35,449 nucleotides of DNA from Phaeoceros laevis (Eukaryota; Anthocerotophyta; Anthocerotopsida; Notothyladales), in the NCBI GenBank assembly GCA_049999765.1, contig JBNGIQ010009428.1:1-35449 (forward strand), in the 5' to 3' direction. Positions 27,070 to 35,449 of this stretch are shown here, piece by piece; position 1 is the stretch's first letter, and every line of letters starts with the position of its first letter. Both the position numbers and the translations under genes were made by a program. The notes beneath the pieces are model-generated. The model was not told the DNA's origin, did no database searches, and worked only from the letters and a program-made list of their open reading frames with translations.

Positions 27070-30000
27070 TCATCTGCTCCTATATCTCTCAGAAGACCTG
27101 CTTCTCTTTGATTCTTGATATTGGTGGTTCATGGACCCATCAAGACTACCTTCCCACCTGTCTTCCTTCCCACCTGAATTAGAGCACATCCGTTGAGGAC
27201 CTGCCAGACATTCAACAGGTGCTGTTCTCCTGTACTGTTCGGATGACCTACTTTCTTCCATGCAGTATCTGTCACCAGTATGATGGTGCTCGAACCTGGA
27301 AGACCCGACCTCATGGGCATTCCTGTCACTACCTCTGTGTTCTTGCACATGCTTACGCTGATGACCAAATCGGGGGTCTCTGTGTGCTTCACGCTCTTTA
27401 CCCTGGGATGAAAGAGCGGGTGATTTGGTGCCAACATCACCTCTGCCACTCCGTACAATGAAATCTTCTTGCCTAATGAATTGAGCCTGTTCATTTTTTG
27501 GGAGTAAATCAGTCATGGATTCTCTGGCCCCTACTGAGTCAGAGCCTACAAGCTCATCACCTTTTCCATCTTTTATGAAGCATCCAATTCCACCTGCGGA
27601 AGCAATTTCCTGCATATGCCCCTCAATTATATCATGCAGCACCTGCAATCACATTCAGGGTACATTTAGTTCCACACTGTAGATGCACCGAAGACTTGAA
27701 CTGAGTCGAAGATAACAATGCAGTCAGACAAAAAGTGTACCCAAGCTACCTGAGTTGGAGACCGTTTGACCTTTTTGCCCCTGTATGACATACGTCTCCG
27801 CTTGTAATCTCTCTCCTCAGCTAGAAGCTCCTCCTTTGACTTATTCTTCTTCTCATCCTGCCAAACCAGGTATTGCTCAGTGCTCACATGCAAAACCACG
27901 TGTGAAAAAGAGGTATGAGGTTCAAAATTCTTGCTATTAGACAAACCTGCCGCTGATTTCGATTCCAGACTAGTCCATCATGTTCTAGGACAGCTCTCAT
28001 GTGTGGACGCTTCCGTCGCTCTGCAGCAGCCCTGCTCACAACACTTTCATGGTCTTGTAACCTGCTTACAGCCATTGCTCAGTAAATCCCCAAGCAGATA
28101 TCACTGCATTTTAAAGATGCATAAATCAGTGCACCAAACAGATTGCACCACTTACAGCTCAGTTGAGTGAACTTCCGATGTCATCATGACACCCAAGCAC
28201 TGATCCAAAGCTGCACGTTCCTGCATACCTACCACAGCCGTTTCAAGCCGCCAGGGTAGAATGTCATCTTCCAGAATGCTTCTGTATTCTTCTCCACTCA
28301 CCCTGAAGTTTTGTGACATTGTCCCCAGTGATGTGCATACGTCACTTCGACCATGGTCTATTTTCTCTTCAGCAGTATCATTTGGTGCGTCCCCACTTAC
28401 TGACTTTTCCTGCTGTGACACTCGCTGATTAATTGATGGCTCATCCAAAATTTCCAATTTCTGGTCGGCATTAGCATACATTTGAACCTCCTCCTGCTTA
28501 TCCCATAGGCCTGGTCTAACGAAGGAGGAAACAAGCATTCGGCCTGCACACAGTACAGAGTGCTTGCACGCAGCCAAAGCAAGGGATCTGGCACTGTCCT
28601 CACTATACAAAATTTTGAGATGTAAAGCTAGCCAGTTGCCGGAAGCTTGAAATATCCCCGAGCTAAATTGTTCTGACGTCTTTTGGAGATATCCAAGTGA
28701 CTCTCTCCGAATAGCCCTCAAACACAGTATGACAAGATAAGAGACCTGCTTAGCAATGGCCATGTCAAGAACGACTCCATAATACGGAGAATTCATGAGA
28801 AGCCATTCAATCACCTCGCCTCTTGTCACTATACCAAGACCCTTAAGTACCTTGGCCACTACGGCCGAATATGATCCAGGAAAGTCCTTCCAGGCCTCCA
28901 CTTCCTTCTTTAACGCCCAGAAACTTGAAGGAAGAATACTTCCGGGCTGACCGTTGTTACTTACAGAGGTCGGTGTTTTGGACTGGGATTCTGCCTGTCC
29001 ATCACTGTCAGGCGCAGCCTCTCCATGAGTCGTTTTTCCCTCATTGGAATAGTTCTCTGGTCCCAGCTCTACAGCCAAGAAACCTGGCAGGACAGTCATG
29101 ATGTCTTGGTGTTTTTTTGACATAGACAATTCTGCACACTGAACAACAGCAGGAGCATCCTCGTATAAGAAGTGCCCACCCCATGGGTCAAATGGCTGGT
29201 TTTTTGTGGGATGGGCACCTGCAAACTTTTCACCATCAAAACCCTGGCTAGAGATCATCAAGGCACCTGACCCACCCGAGTCCCCACCTTCAGACTTGAC
29301 GACTGGCAGACTCTTCGCCTGCCCCTCAGTGCTTCTATACCTCACCTCTGACAGCACACTGTAGGAGTCTTTGAGAACGATCAATGGCGAAGAAGGGCAG
29401 CGAAATATGTGCTCAAACAAGGAACCAGGAGGAACACGGTGGCGCGAATCTGACGGACAAGTAACCAGTTTGGGCAATTTTGTTGGAGATACCAACTGCA
29501 AAGACTGGAGAGCCTGCAAGACTACCTTTTCCGCCCGCAATATAAGGCCCTGCACGTCTGTCATAATGCTGCTCAGGTCCACCGCGTTTACACTAACCGG
29601 ATCCATCGAGACGTCTCCATCTCCCTCTCTATCACCATCTCCCAATCTAACCTGGAGCAAGTCAGGGCTTTCCTTCAGCAACTGACCATTTCCCCTAGTC
29701 GTCGAAGAAGCCAGAACGGGCCTCGGATCTCCAGGCAGCTCCTTTGCCCGACCAAAGTCTGGCCTAGTCATTTGAGAGGCAAAACCTGTTGAGGCAGGCC
29801 GAACAAGGAGCCCTGCAGGAGCGAGTAATTGACCTCCATACTGAGGTGGAGCAAATCCTGGAGAGCCCCAGGGTCTGTAGCCTCCTTGGCCGTATGCCTC
29901 TTGACCTCTGGAGTACATATGCAGCTGCTGCTGAGGAGCGAAGGGTGGTGGAGGCATCCTCGCAAAATAGTGAGGCCCAGCCTCCAGAGGCCCGTGAAAC

Positions 30001-30098
30001 GAAGGCTGCATCTGCGGCTGCGCATGTGGATGTTGCTGCACATAGTGTCCCTGCGGATACCCATGTGACCAAAACTGTGGACGCGGATGCTCCGCCAT
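27070..30098 (-). CDS. SNRNP48: U11/U12 snRNP 48 kDa protein
   Basis: Exons 30098-28156, 28061-27947, 27857-27750 and 27642-27070 join in phase with GT-AG introns to about 912 aa. The protein binds the 5' splice site of U12-type introns within the U11/U12 di-snRNP. Evidence: a CHHC zinc finger, C214, H220, H230, C234 in LVTCPSDSRHRVPPGSLFEH; exon 2 QDHESVVSRAAAERRKRPHM; exon 3 KSKEELLAEERDYKRRRMSY, RGKKVKRSP; exon 4 VLHDIIEGHMQEI and an Arg/Ser tail ending SRSSERYRSR. The first 120 residues are Pro/Gln/His/Gly-rich and probably disordered. The start ATG is in good context (GCTATGGCG). All splice donors are consensus-like (GTAAGT, GTTTGT, GTAGCT). It is longer than the Arabidopsis protein as I remember it. 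Divergent neighbour of MED28. Its last exon was captured into the duplications at 16 and 19 kb. Confidence 0.92.
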
Positions 30099-30463
30099 AG
30101 CTCTACAGTCAAGCGACCTCCGTCACTGCATTGCTTCAAAAACTTGCCCTGCCCTAACGCCCTGTGGAAAGCTCTACCGACGCTGACGCAGTGGTTCAAT
30201 ATACTCACTGGAGCAATCAGGCTCCACGTCAACCATTGCATCCAAAACCCGGCAATAGATTTCGTCCGCAGCTCCACTTGGTAACAAGCTACATGCTCTC
30301 GCGACTATCAAGTCGCATCTGCCGCAATCGCTGCATCTTCGACAGATAGTCCGTTTCAGTTTCAGCGCGGGCAATCTCAGAAGATGGCTACCGTTAGCCA
30401 TATAAAGGGACATTAGCCCTGATTGCTCTCCCGCGCGACCCTTGTTTGCTTGACGAGGGCAAC
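30099..30463. promoter_or_regulatory. Shared divergent promoter region of SNRNP48 and MED28
   Basis: 365 bp separate the two start codons. CATATAAAGGG at 30398-30408 is a TATA-like box on the plus strand, 56 bp before the MED28 ATG, preceded by the small palindrome ATGGCTA..TAGCCAT (30384-30401). No clear TATA is seen for the minus strand. Confidence 0.5.
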
Positions 30464-31066
30464 ATGTCTCAGGCAGACTTGTTGAATCTTGTNNNNNNNN
30501 NNNNNNNNNNNNNNNNNNNNNNNNNNNNNNNNNNNNNNNNNNNNNNNNNNNNNNNNNNNNNNNNNNNNNNNNNNNNNNNNNNNNNNNNNNNNGCTTCAGG
30601 CTGCAGATCGTAGTTTTCTGTTGTCCAATCCAGGTACTGCGGCTTCCGTGGTTGTGATGGTTGTGAACTGAATTTCTGGAGTAAGTTGCTCACCCGTTGG
30701 CCATGCTGGTGCAGTGGACGTGGAAAGGCACTTGCGGGAGTTCATGGATGCGGCAAAAAAGCTGCAGCTTTTTTTCATTCGCGTCCAGCACCAGTACCAG
30801 CCCTCCAGAGAGGAGGTTTTGACGAAGGTATTGCACCTATGACCTCCTTGTAAAGCGATGCTGTATCTACTTTGAGCAGACGGGCATCGGGTGGCACGAG
30901 GTTGAATGGGTTAGGGTCTGGGATTTGGCAGGAGATTGCCGCTCTTGAAACCGAGCTAAAAGCCAAGGCCGAGCTGATCGAGAGGCAGCAGGCTTTACTG
31001 CAAGAATGGCAAGCAGCCCTCACAGCTCAGCGAGATGCTATGGTGAAAGAGTTGGAGAGAGTATAG
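30464..31066 (+). CDS. MED28: Mediator subunit 28 (3 exons, exon 1 with gap)
   Basis: MED28 is a small head-module-associated Mediator subunit. Exon 1 starts MSQADLLNLV, enters a 100-N gap (30493-30592) and resumes with LQAADRSFLLSNP to 30633. Exon 2 (30715-30827) reads VDVERHLREFMDAAKKLQLF, FIRVQHQYQPSREEVLTK. Exon 3 (30932-31066) reads EIAALETELKAKAELIERQQ, ALLQEW, and ends MVKELERV, a coiled coil. DVERH.R.FM.AAKKLQL.F and the closing ELERV are the plant MED28 signature; the family's ELQA.DRS block is also present. Both introns (81 and 104 bp) are GT-AG and in phase. The gap size is nominal, so exon 1 length and frame across it cannot be checked. Confidence 0.88.
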
Positions 31067-31817
31067 GTTGCTGACTACTCGAAGGGGGCCGTCGTCTGAT
31101 ATCTCTGTATCTAAGCCTTGGCCACGGTCAGTTGCCATGCGGCGTCAGAACCGTCTTCTGAACCACTCAGTCATCTTTTTCCAAGAAACTAACCCTGGAC
31201 TGAGTGGTGAACAGGTTCTGGCCCTTCACATCCGAGTTCTTGAACACTGAATTGTAGCAGAACTATGATGAAACTGCAAGTGCACTGGCAGATCTATTGC
31301 AACTGGTGAAGCATCTCAAAATATGTCGCCTAGTATTTCTGTTAAACGGGTGGCGCATGCCATTTGACAAGTAGAAGGCATCTTGTACGTACGTCTCCGT
31401 AGCTTTATCAAACCATGTTCTTAAAAGGTGCATTGAGCACAGGATTTGGAACTCTAGACGCGTATGAATGCCCTGACTTTGAAGAAGGGATGTGGCATAT
31501 TTCTGCACCAGACAGACAGCTTCATTTGGTATTCTGCATATGCTGAACATGGACATCCTAGGCAGGCCATAAGAAAAAAAGCCACCAACACTGTATGGCT
31601 CACTCACCCAAGTGCAAAGATGGAGACCTGCCTGGCATCTACTTGCCAATTCAGGGGCGATGGTTTCTTACACAAATTCCTCCGCAAGCTAGACTAGGTT
31701 TACCCTAAACCACTGCAAATGTTTCCAAGAGCGCCAAGTTGTTCAGTCCAAGTGCCCGCCATGGCTGGGCAGGCAAGATTGGTGCAGAAGAGCTTAATCT
31801 TGATGGTGACATTGAGC
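31067..31817. other. Downstream of MED28, with one exon-like ORF
   Basis: After a TTGTAGCAG acceptor-like string, 31261-31374 on the plus strand reads NYDETASALADLLQLVKHLK, ICRLVFLLNGWRMPFDK and stop, which looks protein-like, and about 31436-31515 reads TGFGTLDAYECPDFEEGMWH. I do not recognise either and no continuous gene can be built. Confidence 0.3.
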
Positions 31818-31859
31818 CTATGAAGCAGGCGAGGGCCGGGAGGAGGCTGGCTCCACTCC

Positions 31860-32435
31860 AAGATGAACAGAGAGGTTTAGAGATTTCTGTTGCGTTTGTG
31901 CGGCCAGCGCCATGTACTTGCCATTGAAGACATCACCTGAGACAGACAGCAGTGGCACCACAGCCAGCGTCAACAACGCCAAAGGAGGCGAGTTCGCTAG
32001 GGCCACCGCCAGTCCTGCAAATGTCGTCAGGTTGTGAATAAGCTTCCGGCCTGCCCAATTTCGCACCCATCATCAAATCATGAATTCATGCATTGAATCG
32101 ATCCCCAAAGGTGCTAAGCCTTGCAATTGCAAACCTGAGCTTAGTTTCAATCTTGAAAGAACCTTTTCCCCAATGGCCTCGTGCACCATGAAATATTGCT
32201 ACATTTGCGGCAGCTGAACAAGCTAAAGCCCTGTGAACATCCCTTGGTTGCAAGCAAGCTTATAATTACCGAGCCAAGTGACCCAGGCGGAGTTGAGCCC
32301 CACCATGAACATCACGAAGGCGAACTGCAGCAGCATCCATGTGAACAATCGTAGGAATTCACGGTTGTTTCGCCGACAGAGCCCAGGACACCAGCTCCAA
32401 GCACGCTTCTGTCCTGGGCCTTGTCTGGATGCCAT
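31860..32435 (-). pseudogene. ABCB (P-glycoprotein-type) transporter fragment
   Basis: Minus-strand exon-like pieces match transmembrane domain 1 of ABCB exporters: about 32370-32270 (WMLLQFAFVMFMVGLNSAWV), 32189-32163 (MVHEAIGEK, donor GTTCTT) and 32050 to about 31870 (LIHNLTTFAGLAVALANSPP, LALLTLAVVPLLSVSG, KYMALAAQTQQKS). The 112-bp intron between the last two (32162-32051) has GT-AG ends and keeps phase; mv.eAIGEK then IHn.TTFiaGl and LALLTL.VVPL..sG are standard for the family. The segment before MVHEAIGEK that should hold the TGER.....R..YL core is missing, and no nucleotide-binding domain is present in the window. This is a fragment. Confidence 0.75.
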
Positions 32436-32478
32436 GCATCATACAATGAACAGCATAATGGGGAGGCCACATGCCCCA

Positions 32479-33059
32479 GTCGTTTTTCTTTCTTTTTCCT
32501 TTCGGCGAGTAAGCTGAATAAGGATGACCTTTGTTCTGCTCTTCAGGGTGCGATCATTTTTTTCTCCATGCGGATTTTTCCTTCCTAGCACCAACCATGA
32601 TATTACAATGCGTGCATCTGCAGCTGGCCACATTTTGCATGCATACTTATGAGAAAGTTGCCCACAACTGTGTCGTTTTTCTTTCTTTTTCCTTTTGGCC
32701 AGTAAGCTGAAGAAGGATGACCTTGTGCTGCTCTTCAGGGTGCGATCATTTTTTTCTCCATGCGGATTTTTCCTTCCTAGCACCAACCATGATATTACAA
32801 TGCATGCATCTGCAGCTGGCCACATTTTGCATGCATACTTATGAGAAAGTTGCCCAGAACTGTGTCGTTTTTCTTTCTTTTTCCTTTTGGCCAGTAAGCT
32901 GAATAAGGATGACCTTTGTGCTGCTCTTCAGGGTGCGATCATTTTTTTCTCCATGCGGATTTTTCCTTCCTAGCACCAACCATGATATTACAATGCGTGC
33001 ATATGCAGCTGGCCACATTTTGCATGCATACTTACGAGAAAGTTGCCCAGAACTGTGTC
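32479..33059. repeat. 192-bp tandem repeat, three copies
   Basis: Copies begin at about 32479, 32672 and 32864 with the CGTTTTTCTTTCTTTTTCCT string and include CAGCTGGCCACATTTTGCAT. Differences are few. The period is 192-193 bp; on the minus strand it equals 64 codons and stays open across the first two copies, but the peptide (rich in Lys and Arg) looks accidental. Confidence 0.95.
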
Positions 33060-33470
33060 ACCTTCAGGTAGTCCTCTTTCTGCGAGCTCTGAACGCAGCT
33101 GCCTGCCCTGCTGTAACACTTGTACAAGCCTTCAGAAGGCAATCAAACATAGCACTGTTCGCTAAAACCAGGCCTTGCATACAATGCGAGCACATGTGTA
33201 CCAAGCCCATGTTCAGCATACCCATTTATCATGCCAGTCCATGTTCCCGCATTGTGGACAGACTGTCAAACACTTTGCGTGCATCTTCCGATTGACCACA
33301 CATTGGCCACACTTTGCATACATGTCCACCAGGCTGGTGCAAACGAAACACTTGTACTGAATGCCACTCTCCAAAACATCGGCGTGCACCTGCCTGCTAG
33401 ATTCCACCTCTTCAACTTTTGCACAAGCTTACTTGACCAGCGCATCTCATTGTACGGAGCCCCCAGCATA
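33060..33470 (-). pseudogene. PPR protein relic
   Basis: On the minus strand: SSRQVHADVLESGIQYKCFV, CTSLVDMYAKCG (33407-33310), then in a second frame SEDARKVFDSLSTMRE, then in a third TWTGMINGYAEHGLGTHVLA. These are consecutive PPR motif parts with at least two frameshifts. Confidence 0.85.
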
Positions 33471-33874
33471 TATAGTTTATTCCTATTTATTTATTTTTTT
33501 GTGCTATTTATGTGATTGATGTATAGTATATATTATATATTCTTAGGATTATACGTTAGTAAGGTCGCCTATGTGGTTTTTGGTTACTATGAAGTGTTTT
33601 TTTATTCCATATATTGATGATTCACTTTTACAATACAATTTCATATTTTCACGGTTGTAGGCCTCACGTAAATTCTGTAGTCATTGCAAGAGTACTAGAC
33701 CGGTGGATGCCTTCATGCGTCCAAGGAAGAAGCGAGCTGTATTGACAACGCCTGCTCAAGCTCCTATGCCATTAGCTTTGCCATCATTGACATTAGTATG
33801 CATCTCGTGAGTGGGCCACTTGCAATACAAGTGCACAGAAGCTCATTTCCAAACAAGCTCTCCAGGCGGGCAAC
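33471..33874. other. AT-rich gene-free stretch
   Basis: Mostly A+T with TATATA runs at 33465-33545. It may be the 5' flank of the transposon that follows. No coding motif is visible. Confidence 0.4.
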
Positions 33875-35155
33875 ATGGAATCTAATGTTGCAGTTGACGA
33901 TAATGCTGCCCACACCATGGAATCTCATGTTCCATTTCAAGATGATGATGCAGGAACTTTGTTGGTTGACACATTACATGATATCGGTGATATTACGCAC
34001 CAAATATGTAATTTGGGGGACTTGCATAATCTTACTCGCTTAGAAGTAGAGACTGCTGAAGCTATTGGGGATTCTGTCAATATTCAGTGTGCTATACAAT
34101 TTGATGCTAACGTCTTGCTCAGCGCTAAAGCCGATGTGTTAAGTATGCATATGCCTCACGTGGACGCGAACACTGCCAAGAAAAGGTATGTTGTCCTAGC
34201 CCACATGGTTGCTGAGGCCATGAACATAGGAAGCAAGTACTATTGGGAGCAATCTAGATTGCAGCTTAGTCGAGCAAAGCATGAACGGTGGCGACATGTA
34301 TTTTTTGTTCAATTTTATTGTACTTCACGGCATGATAAACATGTCCGAAGAAGCCAACAGACAACATCAAGGACAAGGCATGCTGAGGTATTTTTTTTCT
34401 GACATCATGATTTACTTTCACTTATTTTAATATTATTGCTATTATAATAGGTTTGTAACTTGTGTTGTTATGATATTGCTTATAATGAAAGTGTTTAGTA
34501 CTCACTTCCTTCAATCAAGCACGACCTCCTCAAAGCCGCTTTCATTGCTATGGACATGCTCATATCCAATTGAATCTGATTCAGAGGATATTTCCGCATG
34601 ACACATCATATGGCTCATGAACAACCTACAAGTAGACTAAGTGCATTTCCGGAGGATGCTAAGGTATGGTTAAGAGAGAATGTGGGATCAAACCCCAGAG
34701 TACCAAATATGTACAGGCGTTTGCGAAAGGAGGGGTTAATTGATGCAGCAAGAAATACTCAAAAACAAGTGCATTTCTGGACACTTGCAATCAGTAGGGA
34801 GGCTTATGTTATAGATTTCAAAGACCAGTTACTATCTTCTGTCATGTTCCTACGGCAACAACATATGATTGACAAGGGTTTTGCAATTTTGTTGAATGTG
34901 GAAAATCACTACGTTAGGGCAGTGGGTTTCTCAACTCCATTTCTGCAGGCTCTTGGCTCCCATAATATTCACGAATTGCATGTCGACTCCACATTTAAAA
35001 CAAATGCAAGCAGGTTTGAACTCTTTGTGGTTCAAGTGAATCATGGTGGTTATGGATTGCCCATTGCCTACCTTTATTTCTGTGGTAGTGGTGTTACACC
35101 ATCACATCCCATAACAGGTTTGTGGTCATGTTTAACATATTTTTTCACGGCATGA
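33875..35155 (+). pseudogene. Mutator-like (MULE) transposase, decayed
   Basis: The N-terminal part (33875-34390) includes YYWEQSRLQLSRAKHERWRH and a basic end RRSQQTTSRTRHAE before a GT donor at 34388. The middle (about 34540-34615) has a Cys/His-rich piece, HCYGHAHIQLNLIQRIFPHD, in another frame, as in the zinc-binding region before the catalytic core. The part 34598-35120 has WLRENVGSNPRVPNMYRRLR and the core HELHVDSTFKTNASRFELFV, GYGLPIAYLYF. The D in HVDSTFKTN corresponds to the first catalytic Asp of the MULE core. The second and third acidic residues are not found before the frame ends at 35155. Frame changes near 34490 and 34600 mark decay. AT-rich flanks differ from the gene-rich part. 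Confidence 0.75.
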
Positions 35156-35257
35156 ATGATTTAATTTTCGTGTATATAGTGCTTACTACTTATATGAGCT
35201 AGTAATTTAGTATATTGCATATTTTGTATTAACTAGTGTAGAGGCCCGCACTAACGT

Positions 35258-35278
35258 GCAGGCAGGCAGGCAGGCAGA
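35258..35278. repeat. GCAG-type tetranucleotide microsatellite
   Basis: About five GGCA units in succession. Confidence 0.9.
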
Positions 35279-35373
35279 CACTAATTTGATGTGTACACAT
35301 TTGTAACCTGAGAAGCTAAGCTTTCTAAATAAAAAATATATGAACAACAACTTATCTTTTATATATATTTATA

Positions 35374-35449
35374 TTTCTAATAATCAATAATCAATTTTCT
35401 AATAATCAATAATCAATTTCTAATAATCAATAATCAATTTCTAATAATC
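35374..35449. repeat. 22-bp AT-rich tandem repeat, cut by window end
   Basis: Units of TTTCTAATAATCAATAATCA plus AT, at least 3.5 copies, with 21-22 bp spacing, running off the right edge. Confidence 0.95.

Noticed and set aside
29768-30277. Alternative minus-strand frame at the SNRNP48 start
   Set aside because: Shadow of exon 1 in another frame, with no motif.
32479-33059. Regular repeats as a possible CRISPR array
   Set aside because: Units are adjacent 192-bp copies without unique spacers, in a plant nuclear context.

Overview
The window is nuclear DNA of a land plant, most likely a seedless one (bryophyte, lycophyte or fern). The evidence is many PLS-class pentatricopeptide repeat (PPR) genes and relics, plant versions of U11/U12-48K and MED28, short GT-AG introns of about 80-125 bp, and a hedgehog-type Hint-domain gene of a kind I know from seedless plants and algae but not from flowering plants. 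Species cannot be fixed from sequence alone. Five N runs (6142-6151, 10729-10828, 14661-15060, 30493-30592 and the duplicated flank around the first) show a draft assembly.

Layout. 1-1641: a frameshifted PPR-E pseudogene on the minus strand. 1751-5760: a helix-turn-helix fragment, then gene-poor DNA full of short tandem repeats, a 470-bp direct repeat pair and inverted-repeat elements. 5763-8603: an exon-like ORF, a broken BAH-domain relic, a PPR scrap and an intron-containing NC2-beta (Dr1) copy with a premature stop. 9604-11215, 16005-18170, 19395-20880 and 23115-24145: four diverged copies of one segmental duplication. Each carries a small gene for a 58-107 aa single-helix membrane protein with a C-terminal 9-residue Ser-Asp-Cys-Gly repeat; three also carry a PPR scrap and a putative TATA/G-box promoter, and two carry a captured piece of the U11-48K last exon. 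Between them lie the C-terminal end of an aldonolactone-oxidase-like gene (11260-11601), a 183-aa three-helix membrane protein (11811-12362), a second PPR pseudogene (13528-14190) and a PPR gene made of near-identical 306-bp repeats next to a 400-N gap (15061-15660). 21420-24300 is repeats.

25058-31066 is the healthy part of the window: a four-exon Hint-domain gene (one apparent 1-nt deletion and one GC-AG intron), a complete four-exon U11/U12-48K gene on the minus strand, and head-to-head with it a complete three-exon MED28 gene. Their start codons are about 365 bp apart, so they probably share a promoter. 31261-33470 holds ABCB-transporter and PPR relics and three 192-bp tandem repeats. 33875-35155 is a decayed Mutator-like transposase.

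The genes do not form one pathway. U11-48K (minor-spliceosome 5' splice-site recognition) and MED28 (Mediator) are ordinary housekeeping functions. The rest shows gene-fragment capture, duplication and decay. The strongest candidate for something undescribed is the four-copy SDCG microprotein family embedded in a chimeric duplication unit.
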